Positions 20,088 to 30,278 of a DNA stretch of 64,000 nucleotides are shown one piece after another. The translations under genes were made by a program, and so were the position numbers. The stretch is taken from NCBI RefSeq assembly GCF_003589595.1, contig NW_020653750.1:5043826-5107825 (forward strand). Direction: 5' to 3'. The notes under the pieces are model-generated. The model did no database searches, was not told the DNA's origin, and saw only the letters and a program-made list of their open reading frames with translations. Source of the DNA: Hyposmocoma kahamanoa. Lineage: Eukaryota > Arthropoda > Insecta > Lepidoptera > Cosmopterigidae. Position 1 is the first letter of the stretch. Every line of letters starts with the position of its first letter.

Positions 20088-21020
20088 TACGGCATCTACT
20101 TTGGTACACATACATATATCAGTCGTAATGCATGTGCGTCTGTAGCGGTGCATGGATGAATCGGAGAAATAGGCGGGCCCGGTGTGTGGCGATGGGTTGT
20201 CATTCTGTTAAAGTTTAATTATTAGGCTGCTAACAGATGGACTGCATGCGCGAAGTCGATACGTACAACTGCCTGTAGTTGACACTGACTTCAACCAGTT
20301 AATGTCGCGCACCTATTTCAGGAGCACGGTGTATATGTTGATGTCGAAACGGAAGATGTTACTTGTAATTTATTCAAAACATTCACGATTAAATGACGCT
20401 GACTTTATTTTTTTGTTAGGGAAATAAACGTATAACTACGGAAATTCTCAATTTTAATTTATCAACAAATTCCCGCCCGTAATTCCCGACAATGCTCTGC
20501 GTTGCAATTTGCGATCCAAAGTGTAAACAAAGGTGATATTACAAAAAAAAATATTTTAAGAATTTTATTGTGCAAATGATATAAATTAGCCGAGGAAACT
20601 ATTACTAATCGTGTCTTTCTTTTATCATTAACTTGATTAATCTGTGAAGTAATTGTTACCTTTTGCCTTTAGTACTAAAGATCAATGAATGAATAATAAT
20701 AATAATAACGCACATACTCAACATAGCCCCTCACTAGGGAAACCCTGTGTCGCGGGTGCCATGGACACACACATAGACAACCACAAATTACACTCAAACT
20801 CACGAGAGAAATAAATGTAGGCCATACAAATATTTCTCCCGACCCGGGAATCGAACCTGGGACCTCCGCGTGGCAGTCCGGCATGGTAACCGTTCGGCCA
20901 CAGAGGCAGTTAATGAATGAATGAAGTTGTTTCAGGCACAAAAGATAATCATTTATATTTTCATAAGAACGATAACTGCTACTTTTGATTCTCAAAAAGT
21001 ACCCTGAAACGGAATACAGG
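20088..21020 (+). repeat. Tandem duplication, unit 2, split by SINE-A
   Basis: Second copy of unit 1, offset about 0.67 kb. It continues across a SINE-A insertion at 20695-20911. Before the insertion it reads ttttgcctttagtactaaag; after it, gttgtttcaggcacaaaaga, matching gtttcagacacaaaaaataa in unit 1. It ends near gtaccctgaaacggaatac (unit 1: gtaccttgaaactgaatac). Confidence 0.82.
20695..20911 (-). mobile_element. SINE-A copy 4 with target duplication
   Basis: Well-preserved minus-strand copy: acatagcccctcactaggga, tgtcgcgggtgccatggaca, aatttctcc-like atttctcccgacccgggaat and ggtaaccgttcggccacaga. The direct repeat aatgaatgaat lies at 20684-20694 and again from 20912. It is inserted into unit 2 of the tandem duplication and absent from unit 1. 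The open frame at 20675-20995 is a by-product of this SINE. Confidence 0.92.
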
Positions 21021-21533
21021 AAGATTTTTTAAACACTATCCAAAATTTCATATTATGATCTGCAATGAAAATAATTATATACGTATTTTTTCTTTTAGTA
21101 CCATTCAGTACTAAAATATTGAGATAAGGCATTACAAAATTATCCAAAAAAATCCTGACGTAAATGGTCACCGCGCATTGCGCTTCCGCCCCCCGCCCCG
21201 CCATTTGATTGATAACAAATAATAACATCCATAAGTTGCAAATTTTTCCTTCATACTTTAACGGGCTTAGGATCGCAAAAGGCATTATTGTACCTACCTA
21301 AATTTCATAGTGATAAGGTAGTTTAGGTTACTCGTTAACGTTTAAATTAGCTAGGTAGTAGGTAGGTTTAAATTACTCAGAAGGCAATTTTACAAAGTAG
21401 GTAGGTAGGCAGCACCTTTTGCAATAAGGCGTATTTAAAAAATTTGAATCAACTTAGAATGTACAATAATTAAAATCAATGAAATTCAACTTGCCTACAA
21501 TAAAACAAAAAAAAAAGATTAAAATCCTAATAA
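21021..21533. other. Spacer with ggtaggtag low-complexity words
   Basis: AT-rich DNA. Between 21290 and 21410 the words aggtag, taggtag and aggtaggtag recur. The lower part may be the 3' flank of the broken transposase element that follows. No inverted repeat was identified. Confidence 0.4.
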
Positions 21534-22449
21534 CTAAGTGTATTTTAGCAATTGTTCAAAATGCAAACCATTTCTCTCTAAACAGAGTCCAGCACGTTTC
21601 TGCACATTGTCTTTCAATTTATTAAGCACTACAGTGTCTCTTTTCACTTCATCAAACGCGCGTATGATTTGCAGTTTTAATGCGTCTAGGCTTTGAGCCT
21701 CTTCCACATACACACGTCTTTTAATTTCACCCCACAAAAAAAGTCACATGGAGTCAGGTCCGGTGAGCGCGCTGGCCACGGGACGGGGCCTCCGCGGCCG
21801 ATCCAGCGGTCGCCGTGCTCAGCGCCGAGGTATTCGCGCACCGCGGCGGCGTAGTGAGGCGGGGCACCGTCTTGTTGGAAATAAAAGTCGCGCAGGTGCA
21901 CGAGGGGCACCTCGTCCACAAAGTCCGTGATCACCGTACGCAACATATCCAGATACGTGCCACCGGTCAAGCGTCCCTCGATAAAATACGGCCCAAGTAC
22001 TTTATTGCCTACGATACCGGCCCACACGTTGGCACTAAAACGCACTTGATGATAGGTTTCCCTTATCATGTGTGGGTTTCGGAATGACCACCAGTGTTCG
22101 TTGTGCTGATTGTATAATCCGACACGCGTAAACAAAGCCTCATCGGTCCACATTATAACGGCCGTCGGGTGCGCAATTAGCCACTCGCAGAAGGCTCGGC
22201 GGGGCGCAGCATCTGCATCACTTAATGCTTGCACCTTTTGGAAGTGGTAAGGGTGCAACCCTGCGGTGTTGAGCAGCTTCCAGACGGCGTACTGGCTGAC
22301 CTCGAAGCGTCTCGCTGCATCTCGAGTACTTGCACGAGGGTTTCTTTCGAAAAAATCGAAGATTTCTTCCTCGATCTCTACTGGCAGTCTTTGCCTTCCA
22401 CGCCCTTGTGCATGTGAAGGAGAAGTGAACTCGCCCGGGCTTGCTGAAA
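21534..22449 (-). pseudogene. Broken Tc1/mariner-superfamily transposase, one-base deletion
   Basis: Minus-strand remnant of an insect transposase of the Tc1/mariner superfamily, of the type usually annotated with DUF4817 plus a DDE domain. The frame is open without an ATG from about 22449, after a TGA, so the N-terminus is missing. It then shows an HTH-like segment (STRDAARRFEVSQYAVWKLL), followed by catalytic-core text: MWTDEALF, NVWAGI, FQQDGAPPHYA and SPDLTPCDFF. At about 21737 a T-run of seven where eight are needed shifts the frame. Downstream text resumes one frame over (WGEIKRRVYVEEAQSL) and runs to the stop at 21534. Apart from the missing N-terminus, this single deletion is the main lesion, so the copy is fairly young. 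The G+C content is higher than in the flanks. Confidence 0.88.
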
Positions 22450-22769
22450 ATCAGCGCCACGAAACGGTTTATAAAAAAGCCTTTTTGTGGCTAAAGCTGA
22501 GCCATTCCCGATTGCACCAGGCGTGACACGCATGACGATGATTATATAAATTATTATTATTATATAAATTTTTTTTATTTCTTTTATTATTATTGTATCA
22601 TTATTTATTTTAGACTCACTTCTCTGAGGGCCTAAAAAATAATATTGAATTGTTATTATTATTGTTCCTCTGTTGCTTTGTTTATACGCGTGTCTGTGCT
22701 CGCGTAATAAAGTTTTCTTTCTTTTTATTGCACTTTTTTTTAATTAGTGAGTTATAGGATTTTGTAACG
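22450..22769. other. AT-rich spacer upstream of broken transposase
   Basis: Contains ATT-rich simple sequence at 22545-22610. No inverted repeat for the transposase element could be identified here. Confidence 0.4.
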
Positions 22770-22945
22770 GAGTCCGCGTTGCTGCCGCGCAGCGACCGCG
22801 TGCATCTCACTGTCATGGCAAAATACGCTCTAAGCTAAATAAATAACTTTTACGTTTTAACTTAAATGACCATCCCGGGCACGCGGGCGAGGCTGGCTTG
22901 AATTTGGTCTACGCGGCGGCCGCGCGGCGACCGCGCGGTTGTATT
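22770..22945. other. GC-rich patch with repeated, partly palindromic words
   Basis: Two related blocks, tgctgccgcgcagcgaccgc (about 22780-22800) and gcggcggccgcgcggcgacc (about 22912-22931), stand out from AT-rich surroundings. No frame or known family is evident. It could be part of a repeat or a former CpG-rich site. Confidence 0.45.
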
Positions 22946-23447
22946 GTTTAGAGGAATTTAAATGTTGTTACCTAGTAAATAGAATTAAGATTCGCCATAA
23001 GTATACATGAAGGTATGGTAAACGGGCGGTCTTACTTCGGTGTCCATCGTAGATTTTATTTATATACTACAATTAAAAATTTTAATTTAGCTCATTTTTA
23101 TATCGTGTGTATCGTAGACTAAAAAAGCGCTAAATGTCCGTTACTCTTATCTTCAAAGTTTACTAGTCGAAAAAATGTGAAATTATTTTTAAGTACTGAT
23201 AGATAATGTTGTAAATTTTACAGAAAAAATAAAACGAAGTTGCGAAGTTTTATAATTTTAAGAAAAATAAAAAGTTATAGCCTTTTTTACTTTATGAATA
23301 ATGCGATATATTTATTACTGATCGAAGGTATTGGTATCTGTTATAGAAAAACAAAAACCATGTTCCAAGTATTCAAAGTTCAAAAGAGATACAATACTGA
23401 ATTGGGAATTATGATAAAATAACATGAAAAGAATTTCTCTCTTAGTA
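22946..23447. other. No recognisable feature
   Basis: AT-rich; short frames only. Confidence 0.5.
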
Positions 23448-23735
23448 GCAGTAGTGCTCCTTCTGAAAGAATTCGTACAGTGACGTACTGCGTACCTATT
23501 TTTACCGCCACGCAATCATGTGATCATGACTGCGTTCCGGTTTGAGGGGTAACTAAGGTTGATGGTAAAATTACGGGCACAAATGAGACTTGTCAACTTG
23601 TGGCAGGCGCAATGTCAGTGTCCCTCACATTTATGTGATTTAAAGCTCCGAGTAGCACTGCAACTGTAAAGGACAGGCGTGTCATTTACTACCAGGCACA
23701 CGACTTCACCGTCCCGCCACTACACTGGTATCATA
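23448..23735 (+). mobile_element. SINE-B copy, diverged
   Basis: agcagtagtgctccttctga, acctatttttaccgccacgc, gttccggtttgaggggtaac, gacttgtcaacttgtggcag, ttaaagctccgagtagcact and ggacaggcgtgtcatttact appear in family order. The end is gtcccgccactacactggta. Confidence 0.85.
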
Positions 23736-24071
23736 AACAAACTATCTCGCAATTCTATTCAATCCGTGCCCCTAAACAGCCTGCTGAAATAGCGTATGCT
23801 GCTCTTTATCCAATCAAAATGTACCTACATAGATATAAATCGTATGTTACTCTGTCTCTGTAGTTTACGCTACTATTTCTACTCATATTTGGAGCCCCAA
23901 TTTACCTATCCAGTCGTTAATTGTACTATTTCTCTTCATTATTCAGAGTATGTTGCGCTATGCGAAATGTGTAGCTAATATTAGAATTTACTGATTTCTA
24001 GCTACTCATAATTAAAATGTAACTTTGTAGATGTATCTATTTCATACCCTGTGGTTAGAGTAATTAGTTTT
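23736..24071. other. No recognisable feature
   Basis: AT-rich; nothing recognised. Confidence 0.5.
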
Positions 24072-24280
24072 ATCATTGTCATCATCAACCCATGTATGTG
24101 TCTCACTGCTGAGCACAGATCTCCTACCACGCGAGGGCTTAGCCCATAGTCTGACTTTATACATTTCCCGTGGCTTGTAAACATTCTTCGACGTGCAGGT
24201 TTCATCGCGGTGTTTTCCTTCAAAGCTCATGGTAAATTTTGCAATTAACTTCGCATAAAAATTTCGAGAAACTCAGAGGA
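24072..24280 (+). mobile_element. SINE-D copy, 3' end missing
   Basis: tgtcatcatcaacccatgta, ctcactgctgagcacagatc, cttcgacgtgcaggtttcat, ctcatggtaaattttgcaat and tttcgagaaactcagagg follow the SINE-D order. The tRNA-like cacgccctc/ggcggtagg end is absent. Confidence 0.8.
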
Positions 24281-24399
24281 AAAAAGAAAATTTATTAAAA
24301 ATAAAGTAAAATAAGACTTAACGATGATTTATGAAACACCACCATGGATAATATTATAGGTGCGACTACCATTTTTGCACTCCAAAGTACCAAAATAAG

Positions 24400-24815
24400 G
24401 CAGACGTGTACGTCTGCGTCACACGTCAAAATGTACCCATTATGTCGTGACGACGTCGTGTAGTCTAAAGTGTCGTGGCTTGTATATTTAAATAAAGTTG
24501 TTCACATATAGTAAATCACGGTTTTTTTGACGTTACGATGACATACTGTCATGATAATGGAAAGAGCTAGAACGACAGTCGTCTGACGACAAATAAAACG
24601 TCATGATAAAAATGTGACTACAGATAATCGCAGCTTCAAACGATTCTGTCGTGCAAATGACAAGGCGGCTGCCGTGAACCGATAAATTGCGACCACGATC
24701 TAGTGGGAAAAGCTAGACACGACAGTTCGTTCAACGATAAAATAAACGTCCGCGACACAGCCACGGCAGGTAGTCGTGATATGGGAACAGGCTGGACGCG
24801 ATGACTTGATATATT
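24400..24815 (+). repeat. Complex repeat with three related direct sub-repeats
   Basis: Sub-repeats begin at about 24557 (atggaaagagctagaacgac), 24700 (gtgggaaaagctagacacga) and 24784 (atgggaacaggctggacgcg). The first two are followed by gtcgt..acgataaa-type sequence and aaacgtc. The stretch is dense in cgac/gtcg words, for example gtcgtgacgacgtcgtgtag near 24443. Probably a non-autonomous mobile element; ends not defined. Confidence 0.5.
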
Positions 24816-24859
24816 GGTGCGTTCACAAATTAAGATAATACAAAAAGATAATATTGTGT

Positions 24860-25085
24860 AGCTGTAGAGCTCCTTGTGAAAGATTCGTCCAGGGTAGTTC
24901 TTCCACCTTATCCATTTCTGCCGCCAAGTAGTAGGTTTGAAGGATTAAGGGTTCTTGGTGAAATTATAGGCACATGACGCTTTTCAACTTATGTTTCAGG
25001 GTGACGGGTGCAGTGGCAGTGAGCAGCCTTTGAGCGCCAATACAACTGTTTGTTCGTCCATTCGTCCCGTCTCTTAGTATCATAA
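24860..25085 (+). mobile_element. SINE-B copy with internal deletions
   Basis: gctgtagagctccttgtgaa, catttctgccgccaagtagt, acttatgtttcagggtgacg and gtgcagtggcagtgagcagc are clear. The following body and the ccatcaggcg block are mostly lost. Confidence 0.85.
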
Positions 25086-25380
25086 GAAAAATAGAACTTG
25101 ATATATTGGGAATTTTAACAAAATAATCATTATCGCAATCATATGTATATAAAAAAGCGACTAACTAGATAAATTACTTAAATAAGACTAACAAAACCGT
25201 AAAAGACAGGACGTTGCTCACTTACATAAGCTTCTACATAGTAACCTTGTTTCTCCTAGTTTGCTATCCCACATTCACTTTAATATTAAATTAAATCCCC
25301 TTCGCCCTAAAACCTTTGTGCTGAGTGTCTATAGAAATATAACTTTTGTATAAAAAACAACTGACTTCAAAAGTTGTGGA
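25086..25380. other. No recognisable feature
   Basis: AT-rich; nothing recognised. Confidence 0.45.
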
Positions 25381-25632
25381 ATTACATCTATTTGTCAAGT
25401 TTTATTGAAATCAGTCAATCAGGATAGTTGGTGCCATTAAACCGGATTCATCTACTTATTTGCCTTAGATGTGAAATATTTTCTTCAAATTTGAATCGAA
25501 CCACTATTGATGTACCTCCTTCCCAACGAAAAAGAATCAAAAAAATCGGTTCACAAATGTCGGAATAATCGCGTAACATAGACAAAAAAATACTGTCCAA
25601 TTGAGAACCTCCTTCGTTATATAAGTCGGTTA
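25381..25632 (-). repeat. R-repeat copy 3
   Basis: Complement reads ggaggttctcaattgga, tatgttacgcgattattccg and aaccgattttttt near gattctttttcgtt, in the order of copies 1 and 2. Confidence 0.78.
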
Positions 25633-25648
25633 ATAATACATCCTTTTC

Positions 25649-25730
25649 TAGCACTGTTATGGCCAGGCGTGTAGTTTACCATCAGGTGCACGAATTGTTC
25701 GTCGCGTCACTCGATATTATATAAAAAAAC
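25649..25730 (+). mobile_element. SINE-B 3' fragment
   Basis: Only the last block is present: tagcactgttatggccaggc, tttaccatcaggtgcacgaa, gtcactcgatattatat. It abuts the R-repeat, so one probably inserted into or next to the other. Confidence 0.78.
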
Positions 25731-26129
25731 ATTTACTGGATTATGCCGAACCTACAATGTTCACTAATAAATTTGGAGGCCTTTGCCCTGCAGTGGGACA
25801 ATAACGGCTAAATGAGAAAAAAAAATGGATATCAGATTGATATTCGACAACAATCTTTGCAGAATTCGTACCAATCTCCGCAATTACTTGACTCGTCTTC
25901 TCATGAATGTTGTCAAATTAATGTCCGTGTTAGTCTTTATTCGCATTCGTTTTAGGTTTGTAATATACATTTTTCCTTTTTTTTAATCCTTAAGCTTTAT
26001 GTTTACACTTCGTATAATAATGCTGTATGTACACGTGTTAGGTTTACATCCTAGATTAAGTCCTTAAATTGTAACTTAAGCATGTTTTACTGAATGTAAA
26101 CTGCCTTATACATCCAATAAAATAAAGTA
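25731..26129. other. No recognisable feature
   Basis: AT-rich sequence; nothing recognised. Confidence 0.5.
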
Positions 26130-26620
26130 AAAATAGTTATTTGTTATGCAAGGCTGTAAAGTTGTTGTTTGACGCGAGTGTTTGTATTGAAACCTGAGCA
26201 ATCGAAGGACACAAGATTGTAATTCAAAAGTAGAACCCCAAGCGTAGCGAGGGTGTCAAGGAACGAGACGCAAAACGACTTTGCTGCCGAGCGAAACACA
26301 CAAGTTTTCACCTCACCGTGGCGAGGAAAATGGTAGATGTAAGAAAAACAGATGAACTATAACAAATCAGTTTTAATAAACAAAATAATTAGTTATTGTT
26401 GTCAATTAAATATCATTAATAATAAGAATAAAATATACCAACGGATTTATATTACATAAATAATGTACAGTCTACAGCACATCAAGCTATACACTTGTTC
26501 CAATATCGGCTCCAGTGCATCGGAATAAGATCCATGGTCAATGTATTGCTCGATGCGCTGCTGTCTACGACAAATCACGTAGTTAGACGTGTCATTATGT
26601 TTTTTTTTTCACCATGAAAA
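26130..26620. repeat. Probable interspersed repeat
   Basis: The text gaaggacacaagattgtaat, cgtagcgagggtgtcaagga, gagcgaaacacacaagtttt, later tacagtctacagcacatca, resembles a common lepidopteran non-coding repeat. No second copy is in this window and no terminal repeats are seen, so this rests on recollection of the family. Confidence 0.35.
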
Positions 26621-26802
26621 ACTTAAATGCGCCGTAGTCCGTCGTCAAGTTTGAATTTCAAAAACCTTTTGGAAAAAAACGCTTTTGCCCGTAGATTTCT
26701 AATGAGAAAGAAAGCCTTTCCGAGCTAGTGAGGTAAAAAATAATAAAGAGAAGAAATTAAATATTCTATCGTATTTTGTCACAAACATTGTTGTATGTTA
26801 TA

Positions 26803-27097
26803 TCAATATCGCGGTCTGTGCTTAAAGAGGCACTTAGTAAATGAAATGTGGTATTTTGTAGTGCGTGAGATTGCAGGGACATCATTTTGGATATTATCCG
26901 GCTCGGAAACTACGCTCTGAGTTCGATAACGGCAACCATTGTTGACTTGGTCCCACAAAGGTTCAAACCACAAGGGTTCCAATTTTGGTTTGTATGGTTT
27001 TACAGTTATTAAAGGGTTTTGTACAGTATCTTCATCATTGCGATAGCAATGAGACTGTGGTGAGTTCATTGTAGATTTCAGGAGAGGTATGTGGTAC
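26803..27097 (-). CDS. Candidate terminal exon of a host gene, unknown function
   Basis: A minus-strand frame is open for 97 codons from a splice-acceptor-like site to a TGA at 26805-26803. The acceptor is a pyrimidine-rich stretch ending ttctattattttag just before 27097. One base and nine codons precede an ATG at 27069, so the segment could be an internal-to-last exon or a short gene start. The product is polar and Pro/Tyr-rich (for example KPKLEPLWFEPLWDQVNNGC), with no membrane segment, signal peptide or zinc-knuckle spacing. I do not recognise a family. The codon content looks less AT-driven than chance frames nearby. Alternative: a chance frame in unique DNA. Confidence 0.35.
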
Positions 27098-28749
27098 CTA
27101 AAATAATAGAAGACTAAAATAAGTTCTGATAAATAATATACATTATTTTAGCGTGTAGATATTATATTTATAAAACGTCAATACCATGGTAGGTGTTGGA
27201 TATGATAAATGGAGTCTCATTGTTTATGTAAGCCGCACGACTCGGGGTCAACAGATTCGGGCTGCAGAATAATTTCTTCAGCACTCCACTTGTGGACAGT
27301 TTATTTGACATGTAACTACTTGCTATATTCTAAGATTCATTGGTTTCAGTACTTCATGTTGTAACTTAAATAAAATTCATGTGCTCTAATTAGTTATTAC
27401 TTAGCAGGAAGTTCGCGTTTGTCGTTTCAAAATTAATAAACGTATTCTTAGATTTTGTGTTGAACTTTAAAGTAATTCGATTAATTTTCATTTTTTAAAT
27501 AATTTTGTAGGTATGATAAAAATATGTAAAGGGCAGAATTCATTATTCTGAATAAGTAGATAATTTCAACAATATTTATAGAAATTATGTTAAAATGAAT
27601 AATTATTTTTCTTACAAAAAAATCGAGTTATATTTTCTGGTACCTAATCAGGTCGTTCAAAGTGATCTGATAAGAGCTAGCGGTCATGTGACGTTACAGT
27701 AGAGCCCGTAAAATTAAGCTCAAGCTAGTCCTGTGCTACCACCACGACATTAAACCCTGCTTTAACGCTTTTTCAATTGAGAAACTAAACAAAAAAGTTA
27801 TCAAGAGACCGTTTTTTATTTTTTTTTGTGTTATTTCAATAATATTAAAAATGGACTTGTGTACCAATTTATAAAATCAAAGCAAAACTTTCGGTAATAT
27901 TCAGTAGTGATAAGTGAATTTGTCGTCAAAGAAAAATTGAAGTTCAAGAAATAAATAAAGCTATACGAGTATTCTTGAAAGACTTGTCTGTCGAGAATAT
28001 TAGAGAATAGCAATTGATTGTTCAAATGCTTTGTTTGAAACGAGAATGACGTTTAAAATGAGATTTACTGAAATGTCTCTGGAGCATTGTTAAAGAGGGC
28101 CCGGGATTCAAATTGCTCGGAACGAACAATAGTTTGCATACGTCCGCAGGCTCAATGTCTTACGCATAATTTAATACCTCCATAATTTAGTGTAGTGGTA
28201 AATAATGCAAAATAACTTTTGTAAATCGGCAAGGAGTTGGAGCGTCATACCGTTGTGAAAGGAGTTCCCGTAAAAGGTATTTACATTCGATTGTCGTTTG
28301 TCAAAGTGAACAATTGTACAAAAATGCAATTAAATTAATATTACTTAGGAAGGCCGTTAATAATTTTCAATTGTTATAGTAAACACAAATAAAAGAATTT
28401 TCGCCTCTACCTCAAAGAAATAACCACTTCATTTCTTAGATACAACTTCTTCACTAACGACGGTCTTGTCTAAGTTAAATCGCTTTGCCTTGTTTTAATT
28501 GCTTCGTCTCGCTGTCTACGTTAAGTAGAATTATAGACAAAGCGCCGTTTATACGAAATATTGTGCAGCGTGTTCTATGTTAGTGACATGTAGGTAACAT
28601 AAATGAAAGCTATTTTAAAATCACAATTAAAAAGACCTTAAGAAAAATGTATATCGAATGCACAGGTACACCAACATGTATGTGTAAAACTTATAATGGC
28701 TCAGTACTTATTATTATTGCGAGACTTGCATACTCTGTGGTACAACACG
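27098..28749. other. Unique AT-rich DNA
   Basis: About 1.65 kb with no recognised repeat. If 26803-27097 is an exon of a minus-strand gene, this would be intron or 5' region. The frame at 27831-28025 is AT-driven. Confidence 0.45.
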
Positions 28750-28876
28750 CACAACGCACACACTCATTGCCCCGCATTATGGAGACTGTATCGCGGGTGC
28801 CATGGACACGCACATCGGTAGACAACCATAAATTACAGTCCAGCATGGTGACCGTTCGACCACAGAGGCAGTTAAG
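28750..28876 (-). mobile_element. SINE-A copy 5, internally deleted
   Basis: The tail side (cactcattgccccgcattat, tcgcgggtgccatggacacg, gacaaccataaattaca) is joined directly to the head (gtccagcatggtgaccgttc, cacagaggcagt). About 75-80 bp between them, including the B-box, are missing. Confidence 0.82.
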
Positions 28877-29128
28877 TGCTAGTGCTAGATAATAAATAAA
28901 CATGACGAGAAAAAAATCTTTATTGAGTCAATACATTTGTATGGTATCTTAAAATTACGTGACTTTATTATACGAGGAATATTATGTTTATCAAGGAATA
29001 CTTAAGAAAGACATAATAAATAAATAAAATTGTTTGACAGATGCTGCGTCTTCTACCGAATATAGTTTACGAAATATTATAATGCCAAACTTCTAAGTAA
29101 TAAAAGAATACAAGCAAAAAACATTTTT
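28877..29128. other. No recognisable feature
   Basis: AT-rich; nothing recognised. Confidence 0.45.
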
Positions 29129-29258
29129 AGCAGTAGAGCTCCTTGTAAAAGAGTGCGTCCAGCGAGTTACTGCTACCTTACCTACTTCTGCCGCCAACAT
29201 GTCAATTTATGCCTTAGAATGACGGGCGTAGTGGCAGTGCCCCTCGGGGGGCCTAAAA
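29129..29258 (+). mobile_element. SINE-B copy, truncated
   Basis: agcagtagagctccttgtaa, cctacttctgccgccaacat and gacgggcgtagtggcagtgc are present. The middle (aagcagtaatg..tgaaattacaggc) and the 3' half are missing. Confidence 0.82.
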
Positions 29259-30059
29259 AGGCCGCATTAATAGAATCATAATATAATCCTAATACGATTC
29301 ATATTTCAAATCGTAAAAGGTCATTTAATTGACAATTTATATCATGAATTGCTAACAATTCATATAACGCAATCTATCTATTTGACACTGCTTTATGGAA
29401 TTGCGTAAAATGGTCTACAAAATAGGGATTCCTTTTATGTCAAACGTTTGTCTTGACAAGTTCTTAATACTGCTGTTGGCGTTGACGACTTCTAACTTGC
29501 TGCCACCCGAATCATTGAAAATTCTTGGTTTTTGGTAATTAAATCTTTTTATGTAGTTGTTTTATCGATGAACATACTTATGTACACTAAATCTTTGAAT
29601 ACCATCTATGAATATTACAAAATCAAAATAAAAATAATCGTAAAGTCATGTGTTTGTTTTTTTTTGATTTGACAATTATAATGCCTAAGCAGAATCTGCT
29701 GGTGAATTGAATTGGGTGCAATTCATCGTAATGTCGGACCGTTTTACGAAAATAAGAGGAATAGCTACAGAATTGCAAGGAATTCTGTAAATGAATTGCT
29801 TGCCCATATCACATGTTGTAAAAATGAAGAAAACGTGAAGAACTACGCCCAGCAACTGAAATTGAGATATAGTAATATTGTTTTCATCGAGACTCTCTCA
29901 GTCCAATCTTTGAAGGCCCGAAACGGCCTCCGGCATTAATATTAGTAATATTAATTATTAGTGCTCTGCGGTCAAAGGGGTTTACGGTATTCTTCATTCC
30001 AGCTAAATGGTACTGTGGGTAAAGTTAATATTATTTTTAGTTCAATGTTTTAATATAAC
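29259..30059. other. AT-rich DNA with one weak frame
   Basis: A 75-codon plus frame at 29712-29939 begins at TTG and contains CCKNEENVKNYAQQLKLRYS. It has no recognised domain and no splice context I can support. Otherwise nothing is seen. Confidence 0.35.
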
Positions 30060-30278
30060 AACAATAACGCGCCCACTCAACATTGTCCCGCACTAAAAAA
30101 AAAGGTAAACCCTGTGTCGCGAGTGCCATGGACACTAACATAGACAACCACAAATTACACCCAAACTCACGAGATAAATAAATGTAGGTCATACAAATAT
30201 TTCTCCCCGCCCGGGAATCGAACCTAGGACCTCTGCGTGTCAGGCCGGCATGGTAACCGTTCGGTCACGGAGGTAGTT
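30060..30278 (-). mobile_element. SINE-A copy 6
   Basis: Near full length: ctcaacattgtcccgcacta, an A-run insertion of about eight bases, tgtcgcgagtgccatggaca, aatcgaacctaggacctctg and ggtaaccgttcggtcacgga. Confidence 0.9.

Noticed and set aside
20675..20995. Open frame of 106 codons
   Set aside because: Minus-strand reading of the SINE-A at 20.7 kb plus simple sequence.
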